Of a stretch of DNA of 64,000 bases, positions 45,120-56,824 are shown one piece after another. Under the pieces are notes generated by a model, which had not been told where the DNA came from, ran no database searches, and worked only from the letters and a program-made list of their open reading frames with translations. Numbering within the stretch: position 1 is the first letter of the stretch; each line of letters begins with the position of its first letter. The stretch is from the NCBI RefSeq assembly GCF_018294505.1, contig NC_057795.1:233241035-233305034 (forward strand), read 5' to 3'. The stretch comes from Triticum aestivum (taxonomy: Eukaryota; Streptophyta; Magnoliopsida; Poales; Poaceae). The position numbers and the translations under genes are program-made.

Positions 45120-47208
45120 AGTCACTTAGCCATTGAACCTTGTAGGGGTGCGGGTGCTTCTTCTTGATTAATTGAAGCTTGGAGCATAGTTCTTCACTTG
45201 CCAAGTTGTGGCAACTACCTCCATCTATTATGACCTTGACGGACCTTCCATTGATGCCGGCCTTAGTGTGGAAGATGTGGCATCGTTGGTCTTCTTCTTA
45301 TTGATGTTGAAGAGTCAAGACTTTGGAGACAACTAGAACGGGGCTCGCATCCTCATCACAAAAGACTTGATCATCTTCATCCTGGTGCATGGCCACTTGC
45401 TCAATATCTTCCATCTCCTCTTCACTCATGGAGTCATATGTGCCATCGTCGTTGAGGATCATGGTGCGCTTGTTCATGCATTGATAGGACTTGTGGCCTC
45501 GGCCGCCGCAAGTGAAACACTTGAAGGAGCTTGTCTTGACGGTCTCATCGGTTGGAGTAGATGATGAAGCATGCGGCTTGAAGTTGCTTGTAGTAGGAGG
45601 AAGACGACTTGAAATTGTCGAAGTTTTCTTGTAACTTGACTTGTCATCATTGCTTGGAGAAGGCTTGGTTGATGTAGATGTTGGAGGAGTTGTTGAAGCT
45701 TGGATGTTGAAGAAGCCGTAGGTCTTGGATGAGTACTTGGCATACTTGAAGTCATCTTGCACTTGACGTTCCGCCTTGATTGCTTGATGTATGAGCTCAA
45801 TGATGTTGGAGTAGGGTTAGAAGTCGGCAATCTTCTTGATTGGAAGATTGAGTCCATTCAAGAAATGTGCCATTGTTTGCTCATCATCTTCCGTGACATT
45901 GGCTTGAATCATGGCAATCTCCATTTCCTTGTAGTATTCTTCAACACTCTTTGTTCCTTGCTTGAGGAGTTATAGCTTCTTGAAGAGATCGCGGTTGTAG
46001 TAGGTTGGCACAAAACATGCTCACATGACTTCCTTCATTTGAGTCCAAGTGGTGATAGGTGGTTCACCTCTTGTTTCACGGCGCTCAAGGACTTGTTCCC
46101 ACCATATGAGCACATAGTCTTGGAACTCAAGTGATGCCATAGCGATCTTCTTCTCTTCCTCATAGTTGTGCAAGCGGAAAATTTTGTCGACCTTCAATGC
46201 CCATGAGAGGTATTCTTCGGGATCATTGCTTCCATTGAACTTGGGCATTGTGAACTTGAGCTTGCCATAGCGTTGCTCTTCATTGTGTTGTTGGCGATGG
46301 TGATGATGACGCCCTTGTCGTGGAGGATAGTCATCCTCATGTTGCTCTTGGTGCGGATGAATTCCATGATCAACTTGCTCTTGTTGAACTTGAGGTTGAG
46401 GTGGAGCTTGACGAGCTTGTGGAGGAGCTTGTGGAGCTTGACATGCTTGTGGAGGAGCTTGCGGAGCTTGACGTTGCACACTCGGTTGGTAGTTCCTCTC
46501 TTTGATTTCTTCTCGAGGAGCTTCCTCTTGATTGCGCCGTTCACGATTGCGGTTGGCGATGGCTCGACTTGATTCTTGAAGGGCACGTTGCGCCTCAAGA
46601 GCTTGTGCTTCTCATTGTTGTTGTTGAAGACGTTGAGCCTCGGCGTCTTGTTCCTCTTGGTGTAGACGCGCTCATTCTTCTTCTTGGCGTCATAGTCGTT
46701 CCCTTTCTTGAGCTTGAGCAAAAGCGACTTGGTTTGATTGAGGACGAGGAACTTGCTCATCAACTTGCTCTTGTGAATGCTTGTCGTGTAGCGGGTTCCG
46801 ACATGCATGCCGGTCTTGACGCGCGGCTCGTCGAAGAATGGTCGATGACGGTGTACTTGAGCCGGAGAAGGTGTCGTCGGAGTGTCGACTCGAAAGGCTC
46901 CGTCTTGAGGATGAAGAAGTGGAAGGATGCCAGTTCCTCATCAAGGCGCGGATCTCATCCATTCTTGCATCATTTTCTTGCTCGTGAGAGTCGAACTTGT
47001 TGTTGAAGTAGTCACTTGTACGTTGCTCGGAGAGTCGCAAGTCGGTGGCGAGGTTGTCGATGCGGTCGCTCATAGCTTGTTGCTCTTGGTGTAACGCCCT
47101 TTGAGCACCAAAGAGGTGGCTCTTTGTGACGAATGATGACATGTCGTCGCCATTCTCGATGAGAGGTGGATTTGTAGAAGAACTTGGCCTATCCATCATT
47201 CCAAACAA
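45115..47208 (-). pseudogene. gag: Element A gag and N-terminal protease
   Basis: One minus-strand frame from ATG 47208 (MFGMMDRPSSSTN) to the B junction. The N-terminal coiled segment (ALHQEQQAMSDRIDNLATDL) is followed by Gln/Pro/His-rich repeats (QAPPQARQAPPQ), the gag core LKFTMPKFNGSNDPEEYLSW, CCHC knuckle CFTCGGRGHKSYQC near 45520, and protease active site VIIDGGSCHNLAS near 45215. In-frame stops at 46690-46692, 46672-46674, 46612-46614 and 46021-46023 (TGA) and at 45970-45972, 45817-45819 and 45298-45300 (TAA) break it, with no frameshift. All are compatible with CGA or CAA losing a C. The rest of pol lies at 5681-2503. Confidence 0.85.
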
Positions 47209-48688
47209 AATGTGAGTGGTAGAAGGAAAAGATCGTGTACCAAATGTACCTTGACCGAAGTTGAAAATGAATCAAGTTCACTCCAATGCGGACAATGAAA
47301 TAGCACTTTTAGTACCAATTCTTGTCGGTTCGCACACCTACACACGTAAAAGCTTTTGGTGGAGCTTGGTTAGGATGGTGGCACAAAATTTGATGCAATA
47401 GTAAGTGAGCTTCAATAATGTTGGAAAAGGTTCACAAATTTGCAAATGCAACAAGTAGACCAAGCAAGTATGGGTACATGGAAACACACACGCAAATAGA
47501 TAAGTGGGATTGTGCAAACCAAAAGTGAGCCAAAATGTGGAAACCACAAAAATGCTCTTGTTGCACAATACTAGAGAGACGCTAGCACTATTGCACAATA
47601 GGTGGATATGCAAACTTGTGCACAACCTACTAGGCAAAAATGCAACTATCTCTATCCCAAGTATGCTATATGTATGGTATTTCGGTGCAATGATCCAAGA
47701 TGATCCAATATGACAATCTTAATGTAGTATGATGCTATGGTTCTTGTTCATAAGCTCTTTGCTTATCTTTCCTCTTTGCTTAAAAGCTTGGGTGGCTCTT
47801 TCACTTTTGAGCTCTTTTCTCATGCAAAACTTCACGAACCAAGATAGCAATTGTGTATGCTATGACAACTTTGTGACACACAAGTGGATCCCAAGATATG
47901 CACCACTATGGTATGGTATGTATGCTATGGAGTATGATCCCTAATGTGCACAAGTCATGTTGCCGGCAATACTCAATGGCTAGTCTCGATGGGTAAGCTA
48001 CGCAAAATGAGGGACATGTGGTGTATCAATGTAATTGCAAGGTATGACAAAGATGTCGTCAAAGTTACCGTCCTTGGCGATGATGAGACCCTTGCGAAGA
48101 TGAGCCGTGGTGGTGATGACGTCAACTATCCCTAGATATCCGAAACACAAAAGGATACGGGATCCACAACTCAAAATCTCAAGGACCAAAATATGGCAAA
48201 ATCTTCATAAGAGGTATCGGGGAAGATGGTGGTGTATGTGGGTTTGGAAGATGTGGTGGAATGTGGGGTTGTGGTGGTGGTCGAACTGACAAAGTTCAGT
48301 TTCGTCAGGGTTTTACGGACGTCCGGGCTTTTACGGTCGTCCGGACTTCGTCGGATGTCCGACCTTTTCCGGTCGTCCGGAGCCAAAATCGGGCTCGGGG
48401 AGAAGAACTGCGAGATTTCCGGGGAAGAAGAAGATGGCGAGGTCGAAATCAAGTGATATGGTGGATGGAAAAGGGTGGGGAGGGTGGGGAAAGCTAGATC
48501 CACACATAGCAACACAAATCCATGGACCAAATTCAACAAAATCTCAACTCACCAACAAATCACAAAAAAAATTTGGGGCTATTTTTGGTGGGGAATTTTC
48601 GGAATTAGGACGAAAACAACAAAATCAAGCTAGAAAAAGAGGGGTAGGGGCTCCAAAAACGTGATCAACGTGGCTCATGATACCAAGA
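47209..48688 (-). other. Element A 5' leader
   Basis: 1.48 kb between 5' LTR and gag, unusually long. It has AT-rich sequence at 47340-48000 and, near 48313-48380, four more copies of the CGGACGTCCG/CGGTCGTCCG motif seen in the LTR. Small ORFs (60-122 codons) have no domains and are not called. Confidence 0.65.
48672..48685 (-). other. Element A primer-binding site
   Basis: Minus strand TGGTATCATGAGCC, 3 nt from the LTR. It resembles the initiator tRNA-Met PBS (TGGTATCAGAGCC) with one inserted T. Confidence 0.72.
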
Positions 48689-49774
48689 TGATGTAGGGCG
48701 GAACCCTAGGAGGACGATCTTTCACGTTTGGAGTGGATCCTACGGGGAATCACGAAGAACATGCGGAAGCACAAAGGGGAAAACACGGGGAAAATGAGAG
48801 AGAATCACGAAACCGACATAGAACCAATCACACGAGTGCTAGATCACCGAACACATAGAGATACATATGATCCACAATCAACAATGGTAAGGATACAAAG
48901 GAACCGTTCTTCTCCGTACGGAGGTCTTGATGATCTTCCCTAGAAAGGGGTCTTGAATCTTCTTGGGGGATCTTCTCCGAAGAGGTCTTGAGCTCCGAGG
49001 AGAAGTAACCAAGTGGATGAGCAAGGCTCTCACACAAATATGAGCTAAACCAATGCTAGATCTAATTAGGAGGTGGGGGAGACCTATTTATAGTCATAGT
49101 GCAAAAGGAGGTCAAAGCGAAGGGATACAAGGGCTCCAGCCCGCAGGTTCGGTCACTTAGGGGTCGGACGTCTGGAAGGCATCGGACGTCCGGAGGCTCG
49201 GGATGGTCCGGACGTCCGGCTGGGCTCGGGCGTCCGTAGAATTGGCTCGGTCGTAGGCGCGTCGGACGTCCGGAGGGGGTCGGTCGTCCGGAGCTTCGTG
49301 ACGGTTCGAACGTCCGGAAGTCGTCGATCATCCGTAGATTTGGCTCGGGTGCTTGTCGTCCGGTCGTCCGGTCCGCCTCGGACGTCTATAGATTTGGTTC
49401 GGATGGCGAAGTACCGGACGTTCAGAAGGCTCGGTCGTCCGTGTCCTGGGAGTCATCGGACGTCCGGACTTGGTCGGTCGTCCGATGCCTGTAGCTTCAG
49501 CAACCTTTGTTCTTGTTCTTCAACATGCTTGGGGTCCTCGTCGTCTTGGCTCTTGCAAGTAGTTGTTCCTTGGCTCACCTCCATGTACCTGATTACACAT
49601 AGTGTTTCCAAATGAGGTAGTAGCCATGTCTCGTGAGTAGGAAGAGGGAGTTCGGAGAGGAGCGAGTTCACCTTATCTTCGATAGCCTTAGCTTGGGCTC
49701 ATGTCATGGGTCCAAGTGGTGTTGAGGGAGATGTAGATGCGTCCATGGGGATGAGCGTGGGATGCTCCGCATCA
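48689..49774 (-). repeat. Element A 5' LTR
   Basis: 1086 bp, same ends and length as the 3' LTR. The palindrome cluster at about 49160-49480 is partly eroded. The LTR-encoded GPMTRARAKA frame is also present but degraded. Confidence 0.92.
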
Positions 49775-49779
49775 GTAGG
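49775..49779. repeat. Target site duplication of element A, right copy (GTAGG)
   Basis: Exact match to 1483-1487. The two copies bracket element A, and X coding sequence reads across when one copy and A are removed. Confidence 0.92.
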
Positions 49780-50226
49780 TTCATTGCTACTTAAAGTCTT
49801 GACCTCTCCAATCCCACTTTTATCAATTTTTGCATCTAGATCTAAAAACTCTAAGTCATTGGGACACCTTTGAACTAAAGTTGACTCATCTCCAGTCCCA
49901 TCTTTATCAAGTTTAATATTGAAAAACAAAGAATCAATAGGAGTGACATCAATAACTTTTAGATCTTCATCATTATTATCATGAAAACTAGACGAACACG
50001 CTTTTACAAACCAATCTTTTTTATTACGCATCTTAGCGGTTCTTTTTTTCCACTCATCAATGGAAATTCTCATGGCTTTGAGAGACTCATTGATATCATG
50101 ATTAGGTGGGATAGATCTAAGATTCAAAGAATCAACATCAAGAGAAATTCTATCCACGTTCCTAGCCAAGTCATCAATCTTGAGATTTTTTCTTCAATCA
50201 AAGCATTAAAATATTCTTTTGTGAAC
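49780..50226 (-). pseudogene. Element X gag C-terminal part
   Basis: Minus-strand coding remnant with DDLARNVDRISLDVDSLNL and a Lys/Arg-rich helix (EWKKRTAKMRNKKDW). It follows the gag piece after a frameshift near 50180-50260 and runs through acidic Asp/Ser-rich linker to the A insertion point. Confidence 0.65.
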
Positions 50227-51186
50227 TCATAAATTCTTTAACACTATTCCCAAAATTAGAGGGAATCTTATTAAAATTTCCATAGGAATTGTTGTAGAGG
50301 AATTACTAAGAAACAGCCTAGGATTAAAATTACCTCTATACGTGTTGTTACCAAAATTGTTCCTACCTACAAAATTCACATCCATAGATCCATTATTATT
50401 CTCAATCAAAGTGGACAAAGGCATATCATTAGGATCAGAAGATACACTCTTATTAGTAAATAATTTCATAAGTTCACCCATCTTTCCACTCAAAACATTA
50501 ATCTCTTCAATCGTATGAACCTTTTTAGTAGTGGATCTTTCGGTGTGCCATTCAGAATAATTAACCATGATATTATCTAGGAGCTTAGTAGCCTCTCCTA
50601 AAGTAATTTCCATAATAGTGCCTCCCGCAGCTGAATCTAAAAGGTTTCTAGAAGCAAAATTCAATCCGGCATAATTTTTTTGTATAATCATCCACAAATT
50701 CAAACCATTTGTAACACAATTTCGTATCATCAATTTCGTCCTCTCCCAAGATTGCGGAACATGCTCATGATCAAGTTGCTTAAAATTCATAATATCGTTC
50801 CTAAGGAAGATGATTTTAGCGGGAGGAAAATACTTAGAGATGAAAGCATCTTTACACTTACTCCACGAATCAATACTATTTATAGGCAAAGATGAAAACC
50901 AAGTTTTAGCACGATCTTTAAGCGAAAACAGAAATAGCTTAAATTTAACAATATCATTATCCACATCTTTCTTATTTGGCATATCGCACAAATCAACGAA
51001 ATTTTTTAGATGGGATGCGGCATCTTCACTAGGAAGGCCAGAAAATTGATCTTTCATAACAAGATTCAGCAAAGCGGCATTAATTTCACAAGATTCAACA
51101 TTAGTAGAGGGAGCAATTGGAGTGCTAACAAAATTATTGTTGTTGGTATTGGAAAAGTCACACAATTTGGTATTATCTTGAGCCAT
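50227..51186 (-). pseudogene. gag: Element X gag
   Basis: Start MAQDNTKLCDFSN at 51186, chosen as the ATG following the leader; the frame opens earlier at 51219. The gag core is recognisable: FSGLPSEDAASHLKNFVDLC, FKLFLFSLKDRAKTWFSSLP, then KYFPPAKIIFLRNDIMNF and QSWERTKLMIRNC, the pattern of Athila-type capsid proteins. It then drifts into Asn-rich sequence (NNFGNNTYRGNFNP) and stops out of frame with the next piece. No zinc knuckle is seen. Not functional as it stands. Confidence 0.78.
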
Positions 51187-51391
51187 CGTGACAAAGCAAG
51201 CAATCCAACACACAAGCACACAAGAAGGAAGCGAAAAAGACGAAAGTAAGAGGTGCGAAGAAAAGGCAAATCTTTTTGAAAATAATTTTAGAGGCGGGGG
51301 AGAGAAAAACGAGAGGTGAATGGCGAATAATGTAATGCAAGAGAGAAGAGTTTATGATGGGTACTTGGTATGGCTTGACTTGACGTAGATC

Positions 51392-51409
51392 TCCCCGACA
51401 ACGGCGCTA
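51392..51409 (-). other. Element X primer-binding site
   Basis: Minus strand TAGCGCCGTTGTCGGGGA, close to the TGGCGCCGTTG(C/T)CGGGGA form of Athila elements (tRNA-Asp type), with the first G changed to A. Confidence 0.8.
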
Positions 51410-51420
51410 GAAATTCTTCC

Positions 51421-53016
51421 TGCTACATCTTGAGCTTGCGTATGTTTTTCCCTTGAAGAAGAAAGGGTGACGCAGCAAAGTATAGTAACTATTTCCCTCA
51501 GTTTGAGAACCAAGGTATAAATCCAGTAGGAGACAACGCACAAGTCACCGAATACCTACACAAACAATCAACAACTTGCACCCAACGCGATAAATGGGTT
51601 GTCAATCCCTTCACGGTTACTTGCAAAAAGTGAGATCTGATAAAGAGAGATAAACGGTAAAGTAAATATTTTTGGTATTATTGGTTTATAGATCGGGAAG
51701 TAAAAGATTGCAAAATAGTAGATCAAAAACTAGTATGATGTAAAAGAGAACTTATATGATGAAAAAGTGACCCGGGGGCCATAGGTTCACTAGTGGCTTC
51801 TCTCAAGATAGCAAATATTACGCTGGGTGAACAAATTACTGCCGAGCAATTGATTGAAGAGCACATAATTATGATGATAACTAAGGCAATGATCATGAAT
51901 ATAGGAATCATGTCCATGTCAAGTAGACTGAAACGATTTTGCATCTACTACTATTACTCCACACATCGACCGCTATCCAGCATGCGTCTAGAGTATTAAG
52001 TTCATAAAGAATGGAGTAACACATTAAGTAAGATGCCATGATGTAGAGGAATTAACTCAAGCAATATGATGAAAACTCCATCTTTTTATCCTTGATGGAA
52101 ATAATACAATATGTGCATTGCTGCCCCTACTGTCACTGGGAAAGGACACTGCAAGATTGAACCCAAAGCTAAGCACTTCTCCCATTGCAAGAAAAACCAA
52201 TCTAGTAGGCCAAACTAAACGATAATTCGAAGAGACTTGCAAAGACATAAAATCATGTATATAAGAATTCAGAGAAGAACCAAATAATACTCATAGATAA
52301 TCGACTCAAAAATCCACAACTCATCGATCTCGGCAAACACACCGCAAAAGAATATTATGTCGAATAGATCTCCAAGAACATCGAGGAGAACATGGCATTG
52401 AGAATCAAAGAGAGAGAAGAAGCCATCTAGCTACTAGCTATGGACCCGTAGGTCTGTGGTAAACTACTCACGCTTCATCGGAAGGGTAATATTGTTGATG
52501 TAGAAGCCCTTCATGATCGAATCCCCCTACGGCAGGATGCCAGAAAAGTCTCCTAGATGGGATCTCACCGGTACCGAAGGTTGTGGCGGTGGAAAAGTGG
52601 TTTCGTGGCTCTCCTGGAAGTTTTTGGGGTATAAGAGTCTATATAGGCGAAGGAACTAGGTCAGGAGACCCACAAGGGGCCCACGAGGCAGGGTGCGCGC
52701 CCTATCCCCCTGGGCGCGCCCTCTACCCTCATTGCCGCCTCGTTGCGTCTCTGACTTCATCTCCAAGTCTCCTGGTTTGCTTCTGGTCCAAGAAAGATCA
52801 TCGCGAAAGTTTCATTCTGTTTGGACTCTGTTTGGTATTCCTTTTCTATGAAACTCTAAAACAGGCAAAAAAACAGAAACTGGCACTAGACTCTGGGTTA
52901 ATAGGTTAGTCCCAAAAATAATATAAAATTGCATATTAATGCCTATTTAACATCCAAAACATATAATATAATAGCATGGAACAATCAAAAATTATAGATA
53001 CGTTGGAGACGTATCA
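51421..53016 (-). repeat. Element X 5' LTR
   Basis: 1596 bp. In element sense it starts TGATACGTCTCCAACG at 53016 and ends GTAGCA at 51421. A TATA-like CCTATATAGA lies at about 52638-52647. No genes within; the 108-codon plus-strand ORF at 52583 is a chance frame. Confidence 0.8.
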
Positions 53017-53749
53017 ATCTTGTCGGGGTTGGCCTCTATCCCTCGGTGTGACACGAAGAAACCAAGTAGCTTTCCGGAGGGCATGCCGAACACACACTTC
53101 TCATGGTTTAACTTTAGGTTGATCTTGCACAAGTTCGCAAAGGTCTCTTCCAAATCTTGAATGAGCATTGATCTACTTGGTCGTGACCACTATGTCATCC
53201 ATGTAAGCTTCTACGTTCATGTGCAACTGAGGATCAAAAGCAATTTCCACTGCTCTTGCAAACGTGGATGTAGCACTCTTGAACCCGAAGGGCATTCATA
53301 CAAAGCAGTACATGCCACATGGAGATGTGAACACGGTCTTCTCTTTGTCTTCCTTGGACATGAATATCTCATGGTATCCGGAGTATGCATCCAAAAAGGA
53401 AAGCAGATCACACCCGGAAGTGGAATACACAATCTGATCGATGCATGACAGGGGGAAAGGGTCCTTCGGGCATGCCTTGTTCAGATCTGTGAAGTTTCCA
53501 TTTCCCATTTGCCTTGCGCACCACCACTGGGTTTGCTAACCATGTTGGATGCAAATCTCCCTTAAATAAACCAGCTGCTTCAAGTTTCTTGGTCTCCTCG
53601 GCAATAAACGGTTGCCGTTCCAAAGCTTGCTTTCTGACCTTCTGCTTGACGGGCCGAGCATGAGGACAAACATCAAGGTGGTGATTGATTACCTCCCTGG
53701 GAACGCCGGGGATGTCAGATGGTTGCCAAGAAAACGCATCGACATTCAC
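53017..53749 (-). pseudogene. Element Z reverse transcriptase remnant
   Basis: Two overlapping minus-strand frames carry RT motifs: SWQPSDIPGVPREVINHH, LANPVVVRKANGKWKL in one, and DLNKACPKDPFPL, DLLSFLDAYSGYHEIFM in the next, joined by a frameshift near 53500. Further 3' a third stretch encodes the region around the YMDD box (about 53190-53210), and the piece ends at 53017 in NPDK where X inserted. Confidence 0.75.
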
Positions 53750-53776
53750 CCACAGGAAGGCAACAAGCGCGCTTTC

Positions 53777-54697
53777 CTATTTGTCGTCAAGGGTGGAATT
53801 GATGGTGAACATACCATTAGTACCATCCTGTCCTGCCAGGACCTTCTTCACAACAGGTGAAGTAACTTTGGATCTCTTACTAGTGGAACTCTTCGGCAAG
53901 TCATCAACAGGTGAGGCGCACTCAGGAGAGGCGCGCTTCCGGGATTCCTTGACGGCATCTCTGCTAGCCTTCTTTCCATTCTTTGTTTCCTTGGCGGAAG
54001 CTACAGCTTCAGCGGCCTCAGGAGCTACTGCGTCTCGGTACATTTTATCCATGCATGTGATTTCATCATTCTTTTCCGATGGTATGGAAATGACGCCCAT
54101 TGGCCCTGGCATCTTCAGAGTATTGTAAGCATAGTGGGATGCTGCCATGAACTTTGCCACAGCTAGGCGGCCAAGGATCCCACTTTAAGGAAGAGGAAGA
54201 TGGACAACATCAAACACAACCTTCTTAATCCGGTAATTCAGCTCTCTGCCAAATGTTACCGGCAGCGTAATATTTCCCTTAGGCCGGCTCCTGTCGGGGT
54301 TGATTCCTTGGAACGTGCTAGTAACTTTGAGCTCTTCATCTGGTATTTGTAACTTGCTGACTACCTTGGGAGAGATCAGGTTCAGTCTATCCCTGCAGTC
54401 AACTAGCATCTTTGTGACTTTGAGGTTGCGGATTGTTGGCGAGACCAACAACGACAAACACCCTACCGTAGTAGTGTGGTCAGGGTGATCCTCTTCATCA
54501 AAGATGATAGGCGTGCGAGACCATTTGAGAGGCTTCTGAGAGCCTGCAGCTGGCTCCACCACATTGACCTCACGCGGCCACTGATTGAACTGCCGGTGAG
54601 AGGAGCGCAGGGATTCACCTCCGTCAACGCACATAGCTTCAGTCGCTTTTTGGAATTCTTGCTCACTAGTTGCTTCTTCATCTCCTTCATCACTCAC
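53777..54697 (-). pseudogene. Element Z protease region remnant
   Basis: Minus-strand frames 54697-54185 and 54160-53777 resemble B's protease: MLVDCRDRLNLIS in place of MLVDGGAGLNLIS (active-site glycine changed), FQGINPDRSRPKGNITLPVTF, and MAASHYAYNTLKMPGP. The break between them is at about 54184, where B has GRPALAKF. Confidence 0.75.
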
Positions 54698-56722
54698 ACC
54701 ATCACCTTACTTCTTCTCACAACCTCTAGCAGATTTCTCTTTTTGCTTAGGGGTCTCGCCGTGGCGCCTCCTTCACTGCCACGACCCTTATTGCCAACAC
54801 CTTCTTGGTCTCTCTCCTTGTCGCGCTTCTCATACTCAGCTTTCTGCTTCTTGACAAGTTGCTCGACTTGATGACATTCTTGGAGATCACAACCCTTGGT
54901 GCAGTGGATTTTGTAGTATGGCCCATCAAACTTTCCAGCTTTCTCCGTAGCCGCAGCCTCCCGGCAATCAGCGCATGCGGCATTTTCCTTGTTGGGGGCT
55001 TTGGTTTTGGCCTTCTTGCCTGTGCCAGGATGGCTAGAGCCCTCAACAGCCAATACTGACTTTTCCTTATGCTTCTTATTACGCTTCCGCCCCTTCCTCT
55101 TCAAGCTAGCGGCCTCGTTGTCGTCATCTTAATGGACCTCGATGCCATCCTCCTCTTTGGGGAGTCGCCTTCCTTCTTCAGCTCGAGTGCATTTGTGTGC
55201 CAAGGTATGCAACTCATTAATAGTCTTGGGAAACCAGATGTTCATTTTGGAACTGATCCTCCTATTGCACATGTTTGAGTGCAACGCGACAATTACAGTT
55301 GCCGGGTGTATTCTGGAATGTTGCGATGCACTCGACTGAATCTCTACATTTATTTTCGCAAGCTCTCCCCTTCCTTCTGTGGAAGGACTTGCCAATCACT
55401 GGGCCATCCTAGTTCTTGATGCCCCCCCCCGTGAAGGCGCTAACAAATTCATTGCATAGTTCAGCCCATGATGAGATGGAATTCTTTGGCAGGTGCATTA
55501 GCCATGACCTCACGTTTGGCTTGAGTGCCAAAGGGAAGTAGTTGGCGAACATCTTCTCATCTGTCCCTCGGATGGCCTGAACAACAATTGTGTAGATGCT
55601 GAAGAACTCTGCAGGGTTCAGCTTTCGATCATATTTTTGGGCAACTCCAACTTAAAAACGCGGGCAGATGGCCAACAGACTGCCGCAGCTCACGAGTGAA
55701 GGCAGGGCACACAACCTCAAAAGGTAAGTACCCACCCTCACTGGGCGCGGGTTTGTCGACGTCTGGGCCATTGCGATTATCGAGTTGATGGGGGGTCTCC
55801 CGGCGCCGCTCTATAGTGACGTGCGCATCTTCCCTCCGCCGATCCTCCAGGACCTACAGCTAATCTCGGCGGGCTCGTGGATCAGACAAGGCCATCAAAG
55901 CTTTGTCGGGCTCGTCATCACGTTGCTCTTGTCGTTGCCTCTAGGTTTGCTGCCGCGGAGGGGACTGCACTATCAGTGTGTCCTCCTCAACACGGCCAGC
56001 AATTCGGGCTGCTATCGTCATTCGGCGGTACTGCGATGGCTCACCTCCTGAGATTTTTTGGCTTCACCGAAGTAGATCAAACTCTGGATGGTGCCTCTCG
56101 ACTCATCCGTTTAATCAACTGCCGGTGGGAACCTCAACATGAGTTGAGCCTGCGCCATGGCATCCGTAGCCATGCTCGGCATAGATGATGAGGCAAATCA
56201 TGACATTGCTCGACTCCTGGTAACACCAGCAGGGGCGTCGCTGTGCTCGTGCCGTTGTGAGCCGGTCACCAAGGCAGTTGGGCGATTAGTGGGACGCATT
56301 TGGGGACCGGTGCCCCCGTTCGACGCTATGTCTTGATCACCTTGCTTTGGTCAAGGCAAGTGTCCACTAGACACTCCCGCTGCGGGCGCTGCTAGAGGGT
56401 CACGGCTTGCGCCAGAGCGGGTGTTGTCGCTGCGGCTGCGTCCGCTTGCACGACGGGGAGGTGGAGGTTGAACATTTTCCTCGCCCGTGGCCTGCGGGTT
56501 ATGGACATCGGGATGTTGTTGATGTCGCCCTTCCCCGGCATTTTCTGGTCCAGCTTCGACCACAGGGGACACAACGACAGTGCCACCTGCACTGGTCATA
56601 TCACCAGTGGCACCTTCTTCTCCCTATGCTACCACAGTGCCTACGGCGTCGGTGGCTATGTGTGAGGGGGCCTTCGAAGTGGAAGGATGATTTGTTGCAC
56701 CGGGCTTCTTCTTGGGCGTCAT
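54694..56722 (-). pseudogene. Element Z gag remnant
   Basis: Starts MTPKKKPG at 56722 (B: MPPKKK). The low-complexity N-terminus gives way to gag pieces with frameshifts. 55395-55129 (STRIHPATVIV-like, LHSNMCNRR, LAHKCTRAEEGRRLPKE) corresponds to B's HPAAVISAFHQNMRNRR and LANKCARAEEGRRLP. 55104-54694 carries the His/Cys segment YKIHCTKGCDLQEC. A C9 run near 55428 lies beside one of the breaks. Confidence 0.7.
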
Positions 56723-56802
56723 GGACGATAAAACCGAGGATGAAGAAGACAATGATGAAGATTGACGCGTTGTTCACAACTTCGGGTTAGCACAAACACT
56801 GT

Positions 56803-56820
56803 CCCCTACCTGGCGTGCCA
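56803..56820 (-). other. Element Z primer-binding site
   Basis: Minus strand TGGCACGCCAGGTAGGGG, one base different from the PBS of element B. Confidence 0.75.
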
Positions 56821-56824
56821 AAGA

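Larger units (their letters stand above)
1488..49774 (-). mobile_element. Element A: complete Ty3/Gypsy retrotransposon (CRM-like), split by element B
   Basis: Both LTRs are 1086 bp (1488-2573 and 48689-49774), begin TGA(T/C)GTAGG on the plus strand and end GCATCA, and are flanked by a perfect 5-bp target duplication GTAGG (1483-1487 and 49775-49779). The gag-pol frame is on the minus strand, so the right LTR is the 5' LTR. PBS 48672-48685 and a polypurine tract at 2574-2588 fit that orientation. Internal sequence is interrupted at 5682-45114 by element B, within the protease. The domain order protease-RT-RNase H-integrase makes it Gypsy. Lack of a clear chromodomain, a coding region running into the 3' LTR and an initiator-Met-like PBS suggest the CRM branch (inference). 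Confidence 0.92.
49775..53016 (-). mobile_element. Element X: Athila-like Gypsy retrotransposon, 5' half
   Basis: Minus orientation: 5' LTR 51421-53016, Athila-type PBS at 51392-51409, gag from 51186, continuing past element A to 1487-1246. The LTR starts TGATACGTCTCCAACG, a start I associate with abundant Triticeae families (Fatima/Sabrina/WHAM type; exact name uncertain). It is inserted in the RT of element Z at 53016/53017; candidate TSD ATCTT at 53017-53021 cannot be tested, as the other end is outside the window. Confidence 0.82.

Noticed and set aside
52583..52909. 108-codon plus-strand ORF in X's LTR
   Set aside because: Antisense to the LTR, no domain, contains common Athila-LTR sequence.
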